Below the pieces are notes generated by a model. That model saw nothing but the letters and a program-made list of their open reading frames with translations, had not been told where the DNA came from and did not search any database. A stretch of 64,000 bases of DNA from JBBDYQ01 sp035553855. GTDB lineage: Bacteria > Actinomycetota > Thermoleophilia > Solirubrobacterales > Thermoleophilaceae. The translations under genes and the position numbers were made by a program. Positions 49,860 to 58,180 of this stretch are shown piece by piece. The stretch spans positions 5,629-69,628 of the forward strand of contig DATMJO010000163.1 in the NCBI GenBank assembly GCA_035553855.1, in the 5' to 3' direction. Positions within the stretch are counted from its first letter, which is position 1. Each line of letters opens with the position of its first letter.

Positions 49860-50780
49860 ATGTTCTTGAAGCTCGATGGTGGCGCGTCAGGGCAGGCGAT
49901 GCCCGAGGTCCCCGGCGTCCGCCATTCGCGGGTGCGGGCGGGCGAGGTCACGCTCCACGTGGCCGAGGCGGGCGAGGGCCCGCCGCTCGTGCTCCTCCAC
50001 GGCTGGCCTCAGCACTGGTACCTCTGGCGCGACGTCATTCCGGTGCTCGCCGCCGACAACCGGGTGATCTGCCCCGACCTGCGCGGGTTCGGCTGGTCGG
50101 ACGCCCCCCGGGCCTCCTACGACAAGGAGACCCTCGCCCGCGACGTCATCGCCCTGCTCGACGCCCTCGGGCTCGACCGGGTGCGGCTCGCGGGGCACGA
50201 CTGGGGTGGGTGGACCGGCTTCCTCGTCTGCCTGCTCGCCCCCGAGCGGGTGGAGCGCTTCGTCGCGCTCAACATCCCCCACCCCTTCACCGGCCACGGG
50301 CCCCGCGGCCTGCTCACGCTGTGGCGGTTCGCCTACCAGGTGCCGCTTGCCCTTCCGGGGCTCGGGAGCCGGACCAGCCGCTGGCTCGCATCCTGGGACT
50401 CGGCTCGCGCGCAGCGCGCTGGCATGCCGTGGGACCCCGCGGAGACCGACACCTTCCTCGGCCAGTTCGCCGAGCCCGCCCGCGCTGAGGCGGCATCGCG
50501 GGTCTACCGCTCCTTCATCACGACCGACATGCCGCGCTCGCTGTCGAGCCGCTACCGGGCGATGCGGCTGCGCACCCCCACCCTGATCCTGCACGGGACC
50601 GGCGACCCCGCGGTCCGGCCGGTCCACCTGGAGGGGTACGAGCCCTACGCCGACGACCTCCGGGTAGAGCTCGTCCCGAGTGCCGGCCACTTCATCGTGG
50701 ACGAGCAGCCCGACCTCGTCGCCACCCGCCTGCGCTCGTTCCTCGGTGGGAGCTCTCAGGCCGGCGCCGAGACCGGGTAG
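49860..50780 (+). CDS. Alpha/beta hydrolase (epoxide hydrolase/haloalkane dehalogenase-like)
   Basis: A 306-residue alpha/beta hydrolase. HGWPQHWYLWRDVIPVL is the oxyanion-hole region, the nucleophile Asp is in RLAGHDWGGWTGFL, the acid likely in HGTGDPAV, and the catalytic His in SAGHFIVDEQP. The DWGG nucleophile elbow and HGWPQ motif point to soluble epoxide hydrolases or dehalogenases. ATG 49860 fits the TACACT promoter, with ATG 49899 as a shorter alternative. It overlaps the 3' part of the convergent antiporter-rhodanese frame. Confidence 0.9.
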   Translation: MFLKLDGGASGQAMPEVPGVRHSRVRAGEVTLHVAEAGEGPPLVLLHGWPQHWYLWRDVIPVLAADNRVICPDLRGFGWSDAPRASYDKETLARDVIALLDALGLDRVRLAGHDWGGWTGFLVCLLAPERVERFVALNIPHPFTGHGPRGLLTLWRFAYQVPLALPGLGSRTSRWLASWDSARAQRAGMPWDPAETDTFLGQFAEPARAEAASRVYRSFITTDMPRSLSSRYRAMRLRTPTLILHGTGDPAVRPVHLEGYEPYADDLRVELVPSAGHFIVDEQPDLVATRLRSFLGGSSQAGAETG

Positions 50781-52336
50781 CGCTCCCGCCACGCGTCGAG
50801 TCCGCCCTCGAGCGCCGCGGCCCGGAACCCCATGACGATGAGCTTCGACGCCGCACGGGCGCTCGTCTCCTCGCTCAGTCAGGTGCAGTAGAGCACGATG
50901 AGGCGGTCGCGCTCCTGGTCGCGCGCCCAGTCCGAGATCCGGTCGGCGGGCACGCGAACGGCGCCCGCTATTCCGTCCGGGTCGCGGCGCACGGCGGAGC
51001 GCGAGCGGACATCGACCACGACCGGCGGCTCCGGGCCCTCGAGGAGCTCCGCCAGCTCGGCGACCCCGACCCGCGGGGCGCGGTCCGGATCCGGGCGGAG
51101 CAGGCCGCCGACCGTGCTCTCGCGCTCCTCGGGGTGCACGGTCTCCTCGATCCGGCGCCCGTACCAGGCGCTGAAGGGCGTAGCCGTCGTGCCGTGCAGG
51201 AAGACCGATACGAGCACCACGAACCCGGCGAGGCCGAAAAGCTCGGACCCGTTCGGGACGCCCGCCTCCACCGCGATCAGGATCAGGAGCAGCGAGTTGA
51301 GGCCGCGCGGGCCGAACCAGGCGATGAAGGCCCGGCCGTCGCGGCTCATGTCTACGTGGCGAACCGAGAGCATCCACCCGAGGGCGAGCGGGCGGGCGAT
51401 GAGCAGGGCGACCGCCGCGAGCAGCAGCCCCTCTCCCGCCGGCACGGCGCCAAGCTCGGACGACAGCACGATGCCGAACAGGACGAAGGAGACGAGCATG
51501 AGCAGCTCGGCGATCACCTCACCGAAGTCGAGGAAGCAGTCGCAGAGCGTCTTGTTGGACAGCGAGACCGCCGCCCCGGCGGCGAACGAGGCGAGAAAGC
51601 CATCGGCGCCGAAGGTCTCACCCGCGCTGAAGGCCCCCAGGACCAGCGCGATGCCGTAGAGGGCCTGCCACTCGCGGCGGACGGGCCTGCGCGCGTCCAC
51701 CTCGTGCATCAGCGCCGCCCCGGCGAGGCCCACGGCGGCCCCGAGCAGCGGTCCCACGAGAACGAGCTGGATTCCGAACCAGGCCCAGTCCGCCGCGCCC
51801 CCCACGTTGCCGGCGGCGACGGCGGCCAGTACCAGGACCGGGGGGAGCACGAAGACGTCGTTCGTGCCGGCCTCGACCGTGAGGGCGCGGCGGACCGAGT
51901 TCGGGATCCGCTCGTCCCCGACGACGTCGCGCAGCACGACCGGGTCCGTGGACGCGAGCGCGGCGCCGAGCAGGAACGCCGGCACGGGGTCGAGGCCCGC
52001 CACGAGCATTGCCGTGACGGCCACGATCGCGACCACGATCGCCGCGCCCGGCCCGAGGGTGAGGGCCGGAACGAGCCACTCGCGCCGGACGTGGCGCAGG
52101 TCGAGGCTGACCGCGTCGAGGAACAGGACGAGCGCGAGCGTGGCGAACGCGACCGTGCGGAGCGCGTCGTCCTCCAGGTGGATCTCGACCGCGCCGGTCG
52201 CGCCCTCGCCCAGCACTAGCCCGAGCGTGAGGAAGATCATCGGGAACGACAGCGGGAGCCGGTCGATCACCCCGGCGAGCAGCGCGGAGACGGCGAGGAC
52301 CGCGGCCCCGACCGCGAACAGCCCTACCGGGTCCAT
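50756..52336 (-). CDS. Cation:proton antiporter (CPA1/NhaP type)-rhodanese fusion with an in-frame TGA
   Basis: Residues 1-390 are a CPA1 antiporter with about 12 hydrophobic segments (for example FPMIFLTLGLVLGEGATG) and the ASTDPVVLRDV transport-site region. A rhodanese domain starts near 430 (VVVDVRSRSAV). The chain reaches LIVLYCT at residue 485 and meets TGA (50881-50879). Translation would continue in the same frame with LSEETSARAASK and the rhodanese ending GFRAAALEGGLDAWRERYPV, stopping at 50758-50756. Related domains usually have YC-x-C in this loop, so TGA replaces the second Cys. It is a candidate selenocysteine codon, a nonsense mutation or an error; I give the full readthrough span. 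Confidence 0.75.
50839..50881 (-). promoter_or_regulatory. Possible SECIS-like hairpin directly after the TGA
   Basis: Downstream of TGA the minus strand can fold: TGAGC (50877-50873) with GCTCA (50843-50839), GACG (50867-50864) with CGTC (50850-50847), and CGC/GCG around a CCGT apex about 21-24 bases after the TGA. Length and distance resemble bacterial SECIS elements, which sit just after UGA. This is a hand-drawn fold; GC-rich sequence folds easily. Confidence 0.25.
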
Positions 52337-52417
52337 CTACGGGTCGAGGTCGCGAGGTCGGTCCAGCTGAAGGTCCCGGCCTCGTGGCTCGCGCGCTCGC
52401 CCACGGCCGCCAGCCTA
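52324..52417 (-). promoter_or_regulatory. Leaderless upstream ORF overlapping the antiporter start
   Basis: TAGGCT (52417-52412) lies 7 bases before GTG 52404, the recurring leaderless spacing. The GTG opens a 26-codon frame (beginning VGERASHEAGTF) that ends at TAG 52326-52324, 10 bases inside the antiporter gene whose ATG is at 52336. Translation of the short frame would deliver ribosomes to the antiporter start, which lacks a clear Shine-Dalgarno site. Confidence 0.4.
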
Positions 52418-52466
52418 GCTTGCGGCGAGCGCCGGCCCGGCGTGAAAACGGGACGACGGCCGAGAC

Positions 52467-53429
52467 TCAGCCGAGGCGCACGTGCAGCCGCACGACGCTG
52501 CCCGACTCGAAGCTGCGCAGCTGGACGAGGTCGCAGACCTGGTTGACGAGCCAGAGACCGTGGCCTCCGATCTGCCCGCCGGTGGGGCACACCCGGCCGG
52601 CGAGCGGCTCGTCGATCCGGCCGGAGTCCGCGATCTCCAGCACGAGACGTCCGTCCTCGCGCCACATCCGGAGCTCACCCCCGCCGCCGCCGTAGCGCAC
52701 GCTGTTGGTCGCGACCTCGTTCGCGGCCAGCACGACGTCTTCACCGCGCTGGGAATCGATGCCGGCGTTCGCGGCGTGCACGGCGACGGCGCGCCGGACG
52801 AGGTCGAGCCCGTCGATGTCGAACGCCAGCGAGAAGGGCCGGACCGCGGGCTCCGGGAGAGGCGCGGCGAAGGGCGCGGCGATCGCGCTGAGACCGGCGA
52901 AGCGGTCGCTCTCGCACGCGCCACCCTCGTCCACGACGACCGGGTGGGTCGCGCGGGCCGTCTCGACCACTTCAGGGTCGAGCGCCGCGACGTCGTATGG
53001 GCAGAGGAGGTTGAAGGCCGCGGTGTCCGCGAACGCCACGTTGAGGAGCGACTCGTGCCGGTGGCACTCGACCATCTCCGCGTGGTCGCGGCCGGGATGG
53101 ATCGGCTCGCCGATTCCCCTGATCCCGCCGTTGTGCGAATGCTCGTCCGCGAAGTCGCGCCAGGCCGGGATGATGCGGGCGGGATTCGCGCCGACCTCGG
53201 CCATGTCGGCGAACGAGACGGCGTCCGCGTCGGAGCCCAGTTCCCCGCGGAGCATGCGGATCTTGCGCGCGGAGACCACGACGAGCGTGGCCTCGTCGCG
53301 CTCGAGCCCGTCGCGGATGTACGGCACGGTGCCGGCGAGGAAGCCCTCGTCGCCCTCGTACATCAGGGCTCCGTGGACGAACGAGCCGGGCTCGTGGTCG
53401 TGGTCGTGAGCGCTCGCGATGGCCGTCAT
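52467..53429 (-). CDS. MEDS-HATPase anti-sigma regulatory protein (RsbA-like)
   Basis: A 320-residue protein. The N-terminal MEDS domain (HGALMYEGDEGFLAGTVPYI, about 18-37; then NLLCPYD near 155) is followed by a HATPase_c domain with N-box VVLAANEVATNSVRYG, an LEIADSGRID G1-like box and GGHGLWLVNQVCDL. This architecture is the RsbA type anti-sigma regulator. The upstream gene encodes MEDS-STAS and overlaps as ATGA, so kinase and antagonist partners are made together. The signal sensed by MEDS is unknown. Confidence 0.85.
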   Translation of the reverse strand: MTAIASAHDHDHEPGSFVHGALMYEGDEGFLAGTVPYIRDGLERDEATLVVVSARKIRMLRGELGSDADAVSFADMAEVGANPARIIPAWRDFADEHSHNGGIRGIGEPIHPGRDHAEMVECHRHESLLNVAFADTAAFNLLCPYDVAALDPEVVETARATHPVVVDEGGACESDRFAGLSAIAAPFAAPLPEPAVRPFSLAFDIDGLDLVRRAVAVHAANAGIDSQRGEDVVLAANEVATNSVRYGGGGGELRMWREDGRLVLEIADSGRIDEPLAGRVCPTGGQIGGHGLWLVNQVCDLVQLRSFESGSVVRLHVRLG

Positions 53430-54343
53430 CCGTCCGCCCTCCCGTGCCCGTTCGCGCCCGAGACCACCGCGAGCTGCGGACAGTCGAGCCAGCCGCAAAT
53501 GGAGAGGAGGCGACGCACGTAGTCGGGAGGGTCGAGCAGCACGAGGAACCGGCCCTGTTCGAGCTTCATCGACGCCTGGACGAGAATCCTGCAGCCCGTG
53601 AGGTCGATGAATGAAAGGCGTCGCGCATCGATCACTATGTCCTCATCGCCCGGAAGGTGCTCGGCGATGCGGGCCGCGACGTATGGCGCCGTGTCGAAGT
53701 CGATCTCGCCCGACAGCTCGACCCCGGGCACGCCATGGCGCTCGGTGACCGTCACGGGACCCCGGCTCGCCGCCGTCGCGGCGCCGTCTGCCCAGATCCG
53801 GTGGGCGTGCGCGCCGACGAGGTCGTCGAGCACGTCGTCCGGGAACACGTCGCGGTCGAACTGACACGCGCCGACGAGGTCGGCGCCGGCGAAGATCCGC
53901 CCCAGCCCGCGCTCGTACTCCAGGACGCGGCCGAAGTCCTCGGGTGCGTCGAGCATCCAGCTCATCTCGCCCATGACGGCCAGGGCCGAGTAGCCGTCCT
54001 GACGCGCGCGGCGGCGCTCGGCGTCGAAGGCGTCGATCTGGCGCTCGGGGTCGAAGCCACCGTCGCCGTAGGCCCCGGCGGCCGCGCCGAGCTCGAGCGC
54101 CCCGCCGTCGAGCCGTGAGGCGCTGTCGAGGCCGGCATCGTCGAGCCAGGAGCGGACCGTGCCCTCGTCCGTCGTGTGCGCGAGGTAGAGCAAGCGCGCG
54201 TCGCGCGCCCACGCGTCACGGGCGAAGCGAATCAGCGCCTCCCGATGATCGTCCTCGGACGCGGTGGTCACGCAGAAATGGTCGCCGGGAGCGACCCCTG
54301 CAAGCGCCCTGCCAGCCAGAGCCCCACCAGGCTCTCCGCACAT
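53426..54343 (-). CDS. MEDS-STAS protein
   Basis: A 305-residue protein. A MEDS sensory domain (about 15-200; GVAPGDHFCVTTASEDD, LLYLAHTTDEG) is fused to a C-terminal STAS domain. The STAS phospho-site reads LSFIDLTGCRILV: the usual Ser is Leu, with Thr next to it. Either Thr takes its place or the protein is constitutively unphosphorylated, which would make it a permanent antagonist of its kinase. A TACACT hexamer lies 40 bases upstream of ATG 54343. It overlaps the RsbA-like gene. Confidence 0.83.
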   Translation of the reverse strand: MCGEPGGALAGRALAGVAPGDHFCVTTASEDDHREALIRFARDAWARDARLLYLAHTTDEGTVRSWLDDAGLDSASRLDGGALELGAAAGAYGDGGFDPERQIDAFDAERRRARQDGYSALAVMGEMSWMLDAPEDFGRVLEYERGLGRIFAGADLVGACQFDRDVFPDDVLDDLVGAHAHRIWADGAATAASRGPVTVTERHGVPGVELSGEIDFDTAPYVAARIAEHLPGDEDIVIDARRLSFIDLTGCRILVQASMKLEQGRFLVLLDPPDYVRRLLSICGWLDCPQLAVVSGANGHGRADG

Positions 54344-54433
54344 CCGCAGTCTCCGATCGTCTGGACGAAGTCCCCGCAGGGAGTGTAGCCCTGCATTGCC
54401 CGGGTTCACCGTGTGGCTATCGTGCCCTTTCGG

Positions 54434-55870
54434 GTGGCTCGTACCTGGGATCTCGTGGTGATCGGCGGCGGAAGCGCCGGCCTCGTGGCGTCGCTGACCG
54501 CCGCGGGCCTCGGCGCGCGGGTCGCACTGGTCGAGCGCGACCGCCCCGGCGGGGACTGCCTGTTCACCGGCTGCATCCCCTCGAAGGCGCTGATCGCCTC
54601 GGCCCGCCTCGCGCACGACATGCGTCACGCCGGCCGGCTCGGCCTGACGCCCGCCGATCCGGAGGTCGACTTCGCGCGGGTCATGGAGCGCGTGGGAGGC
54701 GCGATCGAGGCCGCGGGCAGGGAGGACACGCCCGAGCACCTGCGCTCCGAGGGCGTCGAGCTCGTCGAGGGCGAAGCCGCCTTCGCCCGTCCCGGGGTCG
54801 TGATCGCGGCCGGGCGGGAGCTGCGCTTTCGCGCCGCGCTCATCGCGACCGGGTCGCGCCCCGCGCTCCCCCCCGTGCCGGGGCTCGCCGATGCCGCGCC
54901 CCTCACCAACGAGGACGTGTTCGGGCTGACGGAGCTGCCGCCGCGGCTGGCTGTGCTCGGCGGGGGCCCGATCGGTGTCGAGCTGGGCCAGGCCTTCGCC
55001 CGCCTCGGTAGCCGCGTGCAGATCGTCGAGATGGCCGACCGGCTGCTGCCCCGCGAGGAGCCGGAGGCGGGCCTCCTCATCGGCGAGCGCCTGGCCGGCG
55101 AGGGCGTGGGGGTCCACACGGGCACGCGGGCCGTGCGGGTCGAGTCCGGCGTGCTGCATGGGCGCGGGCCCGCGAGCGACGTCGAGGTCCCGTTCGACCG
55201 CCTGCTAGCGGCCACCGGCAGGCGTCCGGTGACCGACGGACTCGGGCTGGAGCGCGTAGGCGTCGAGACCGACGAGCACGGCTGGATCCGCGTCGACCGG
55301 CGCCTGCGGACGACCGGCGACCACATCTATGCGGCGGGCGACGCGGTCGGCGGCCTGTTCTTCACCCACGTCGCCGGCTACCACGGGCTGCTCGCGATGG
55401 CGAACGCGCTCTTCCGCGTGCGCCAGAAGACCGAGCACGAGGCGATCCCGTGGGTCACGTTCACCGATCCGGAGGTCGCCCGCGTAGGCATGTCCGAGGC
55501 GCAGGCGCGCGCCCGTCTCGGCCGGGACCCGCTCGTCTTCCGCCACGACTTCGAGCGCTCGGACCGAGCGATCACCGCGTCGGCCACCACCGGCTTCGCG
55601 AAGCTCGTCGCCGACCGCAGGGGCAGGCTGCTGGGCGCCACGATCTGCGGCGAGGCCGCGGGCGAGAGCATCGCCGAGGCCGCGCGGCTCGTCCGCGACG
55701 GCGGCAAGGTCGCCGAGCTGTCGCAGATGGTCCACGCATACCCGACGTTCACCGAGGCGCCGGCGCGCGCCGCCGACGACTGGTGGCGGCGGAAGTACTT
55801 CACGACGGGGGCGCGCCGCTTCTACAGGCCGCTGTTCGCGCTGATGCGGGTGCTCGACCGCCCGCGCTGA
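54434..55870 (+). CDS. Pyridine nucleotide-disulfide oxidoreductase (mercuric reductase/lipoamide dehydrogenase-like)
   Basis: A 478-residue class I flavoprotein disulfide reductase. The FAD site is VVIGGGSAGLVASL, the redox disulfide is GGDCLFTGCIPSKAL (Cys-x4-Cys), the NAD(P) site VLGGGPIGVELGQAF, and the FAD-facing IYAAGDAVGG. The C-terminal dimer motif is HAYPTFTEA, with His and Glu of the catalytic pair. No Cys-Cys tail or N-terminal metal domain is seen, so it resembles Mer-like reductases without the mercury hallmark. GTG 54434 follows TATCGT by 10 bases; GTG 54413 is longer. Confidence 0.9.
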   Translation: MARTWDLVVIGGGSAGLVASLTAAGLGARVALVERDRPGGDCLFTGCIPSKALIASARLAHDMRHAGRLGLTPADPEVDFARVMERVGGAIEAAGREDTPEHLRSEGVELVEGEAAFARPGVVIAAGRELRFRAALIATGSRPALPPVPGLADAAPLTNEDVFGLTELPPRLAVLGGGPIGVELGQAFARLGSRVQIVEMADRLLPREEPEAGLLIGERLAGEGVGVHTGTRAVRVESGVLHGRGPASDVEVPFDRLLAATGRRPVTDGLGLERVGVETDEHGWIRVDRRLRTTGDHIYAAGDAVGGLFFTHVAGYHGLLAMANALFRVRQKTEHEAIPWVTFTDPEVARVGMSEAQARARLGRDPLVFRHDFERSDRAITASATTGFAKLVADRRGRLLGATICGEAAGESIAEAARLVRDGGKVAELSQMVHAYPTFTEAPARAADDWWRRKYFTTGARRFYRPLFALMRVLDRPR

Positions 55871-55883
55871 CGGGCCGGGCGCC

Positions 55884-56702
55884 TCAGGCGCGCTCGGCGA
55901 CCAGCAGGCTGTAGCCGAGCCTGCCTGCGGCGACCTCGGCCAGCGCCGAGCGCGACAGCTCGATGCCGAGCTCGATCTTGTCCGCGTACTCGCCGAGCGC
56001 GAGCGCCCCGCCGATGATTCGGGCCGCGCGCAGGCGGGCCTCCGCCCGGTCGATCATCGAACGGAGCGCGTCCGAGTGGTCCTCTGTCGCGGTCACCCGC
56101 AGGCCGGCTTGCTCGAGCAGCGCCACGTAGCCGTCGAGAGGCAGGGCGTCCGCGACGCAGGCGACCTGAGAGGCGGCGTTGCGGAGGGCCTCGGGGAGAT
56201 CCTCGAAGCGGGCCGTCATGTCGGTGATCGCGAGGCGCCCGCCCGGGCGCAACACCCGCGCCATCTCGCTCGCCGCGGCCTCCTTGTCCGGGAAGGTGCA
56301 CATCGAGCATTCGCAGATCGCGAAGTCGAAGCCCGCGTCGGCCAGCGGGAGCGCCTCGGCGTCACCCTGGACGAACGAGACGCGCGCGGCGAGGCCCGCG
56401 GCGTCGGCTCGCCGGCGGGCCCGCGCGACGGCCTCGCGGCCGTAGTCCACGCCAACGGCATCGACACCGGCCTCGGCGGCGAGCAGGCAGGCGGTGACGC
56501 CCGCCCCGCTCGCGATGTCGAGCGCACGCTCCCCGGCCGCCAGGCCCGCGACGGAAGCCGCCCGCAGCGTGAGGTCGCGGCCGCCCGGGTGAAGCACGTC
56601 GCCCAGGAGCCAGCGCGCCGCGTCGCTCTCGTAGGCGGTCGCGCAGCATGCCTTCGCTTCGGCTCCGGCGAGCAGCGGGCCGCGGCCCGGCGCGCCGCTC
56701 AC
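55884..56702 (-). CDS. Cys-rich class I methyltransferase paired with a radical SAM gene
   Basis: A 272-residue methyltransferase. The N-terminus has AKACCATAYESDAARWLLGD followed by HPGGRDLTLRAA, and the core has motif I ALDIASGAGVTACLLA and a CECSMCTFPDKEAA segment where motif IV is expected. The vicinal Cys and the ECSMCTF pair are conserved in a group I recall from actinobacteria, perhaps binding metal or arsenic-like ligands. GTG 56702 overlaps the radical SAM stop as GTGA, so the two enzymes probably act on one pathway. Confidence 0.75.
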   Translation of the reverse strand: MSGAPGRGPLLAGAEAKACCATAYESDAARWLLGDVLHPGGRDLTLRAASVAGLAAGERALDIASGAGVTACLLAAEAGVDAVGVDYGREAVARARRRADAAGLAARVSFVQGDAEALPLADAGFDFAICECSMCTFPDKEAAASEMARVLRPGGRLAITDMTARFEDLPEALRNAASQVACVADALPLDGYVALLEQAGLRVTATEDHSDALRSMIDRAEARLRAARIIGGALALGEYADKIELGIELSRSALAEVAAGRLGYSLLVAERA

Positions 56703-58090
56703 TGCCTCGCCCCCGCGACCAGGCCGGCGCGCACCTGCTCGCGGTAGCCGACCGAGTTGTACGCGCAGAAGGGGATCAGGCGGCCGTCCGGCGTGATCTC
56801 CGAGACGCAGCACTTGCGGAGCTTGCGGACGTCGAGGGTGTAGGGGTCCTGGAAGTCCTGGACGACGACCATGAAGCCCATCGCGGCCACCTCCTGCAGC
56901 TCCGGCGGCAGCCCCACGCCGCAGGCGACGCATTCCAGCCGCTCGCCCGTCGGCCCCGTGCCGCCGGCCGCCGAGGCGGAGAACAGGCCCTCGAGCGCGG
57001 CCCGCACCTCGAGGTCCGGGACCGCGCGGTTGGTGACGTAGTCGAGGTAGTCCTCCACGTCGACAAGCCGCGGGAGCGGCACGAGGTCCTCGCCGTCGTA
57101 GAGCGCGTAGGTCGCCGAGCGGCAGGTCGGTGCGCAGCAGGGGACCGCCACGAAGTCGTCCTCGCGGAACCACTCCGGCAGCTGGTCGCAGATCGCGCGG
57201 ATGGCCTCGACGTTCGTCAGGCGCTCGAGCGGGTCGAAGTCGAGGAAGCGCCCGGCGTGCGTCACCGGCTGGACGAACACGCCGTTGACCGCGGGGTGCT
57301 CGACGCCGAAGCGCACGATCGCGCCGACCTCGTCGTCGTTGACCCCGCGCTCGACCGCGGCCGCGAGCGACACGCTGACCCCGGCCGCCGCGCAGGCATC
57401 GAGCGCGGCCTGCTTCTCCCGCTGGAGCAGGCGGCCCCGGATCGCCATTTGCGTCGAGTCCTTGAATCCGTCGAACTGGAGGTACACGTGGACGCCGAGC
57501 TCGGCGAGCGCGGGCGCGAAGCGCTTGTCACGAGCGAGGCGGATCCCGTTCGTGTTCAGCATCACGAGCTTGATCCCGCGCTCCCTGGCGGCCGCGAGCA
57601 TCGGCAGGATGTCCTTGTGGATCGAGGGCTCGCCGCCCGAGAACTGGATCGACTCGGGCTCGCCCTCGGCCTCGACAAAGACATCGAGCATCCGCTCGAC
57701 CTGCTCGAGCGTGAGCGAGAAGCCTCCATCCGAGCCGTGCGCCGGCCCGGTGCCGGACTCCGCGAAGCAGATGGGACAGTCCAGATTGCAGGCCGTGTTG
57801 ACCTCGATGATCCCGAGACACGAGTGCTGCTCGTGGGCGGGGCATATGCCGCAGTCGGTCGGGCAGCCCTCGACCTCCTCGGTCTGGAGCGCGAGCGGGC
57901 GTGAGCCCGGCTTCGAGTGCTTCTGGATCTCCTCGTAGCGCCGGGCGTCTCCGTAGACGAGCGACTCGAAGTCACCGTGCTCGGCGCAGGTCTTGCGCAT
58001 CACCACGCGGCCGTCGCGCTCGGCGACCTCGGCCGGAACCGGAACGCGGCAGTCCGGGCAGATCGATGTGGTGGTCTCGGGCAGGGTCAA
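56699..58090 (-). CDS. Radical SAM protein of the Tes/MJ0619 (COG1964) type
   Basis: A 463-residue radical SAM enzyme. An N-terminal zinc-like CPDC with RKTCAEHGDFE precedes CPTDCGICPAHEQHSC and the [4Fe-4S] motif NLDCPICFAESG within a CxxxCxxC context. GGEPSIHKDI follows, and extra C-terminal clusters (PCCAPTC, CVACGVG, KCCV, PFCAYN) may hold further iron-sulfur centres. This Cys layout is that of the family containing archaeal tetraether lipid synthase (Tes) and the MJ0619 methyltransferase. Bacterial homologues may modify lipid alkyl chains, but function here is inference. TTG 58090 is the likely start. Confidence 0.82.
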   Translation of the reverse strand: MTLPETTTSICPDCRVPVPAEVAERDGRVVMRKTCAEHGDFESLVYGDARRYEEIQKHSKPGSRPLALQTEEVEGCPTDCGICPAHEQHSCLGIIEVNTACNLDCPICFAESGTGPAHGSDGGFSLTLEQVERMLDVFVEAEGEPESIQFSGGEPSIHKDILPMLAAARERGIKLVMLNTNGIRLARDKRFAPALAELGVHVYLQFDGFKDSTQMAIRGRLLQREKQAALDACAAAGVSVSLAAAVERGVNDDEVGAIVRFGVEHPAVNGVFVQPVTHAGRFLDFDPLERLTNVEAIRAICDQLPEWFREDDFVAVPCCAPTCRSATYALYDGEDLVPLPRLVDVEDYLDYVTNRAVPDLEVRAALEGLFSASAAGGTGPTGERLECVACGVGLPPELQEVAAMGFMVVVQDFQDPYTLDVRKLRKCCVSEITPDGRLIPFCAYNSVGYREQVRAGLVAGARQ

Positions 58091-58180
58091 CGGGAGCGAA
58101 GCATCCCAGGCCGCGGGGACGGGTGAGCCGGGAGAGAACCCGCGGTGATCCGACCTGTGCTTCCCTCCGTAGTAACCCCG

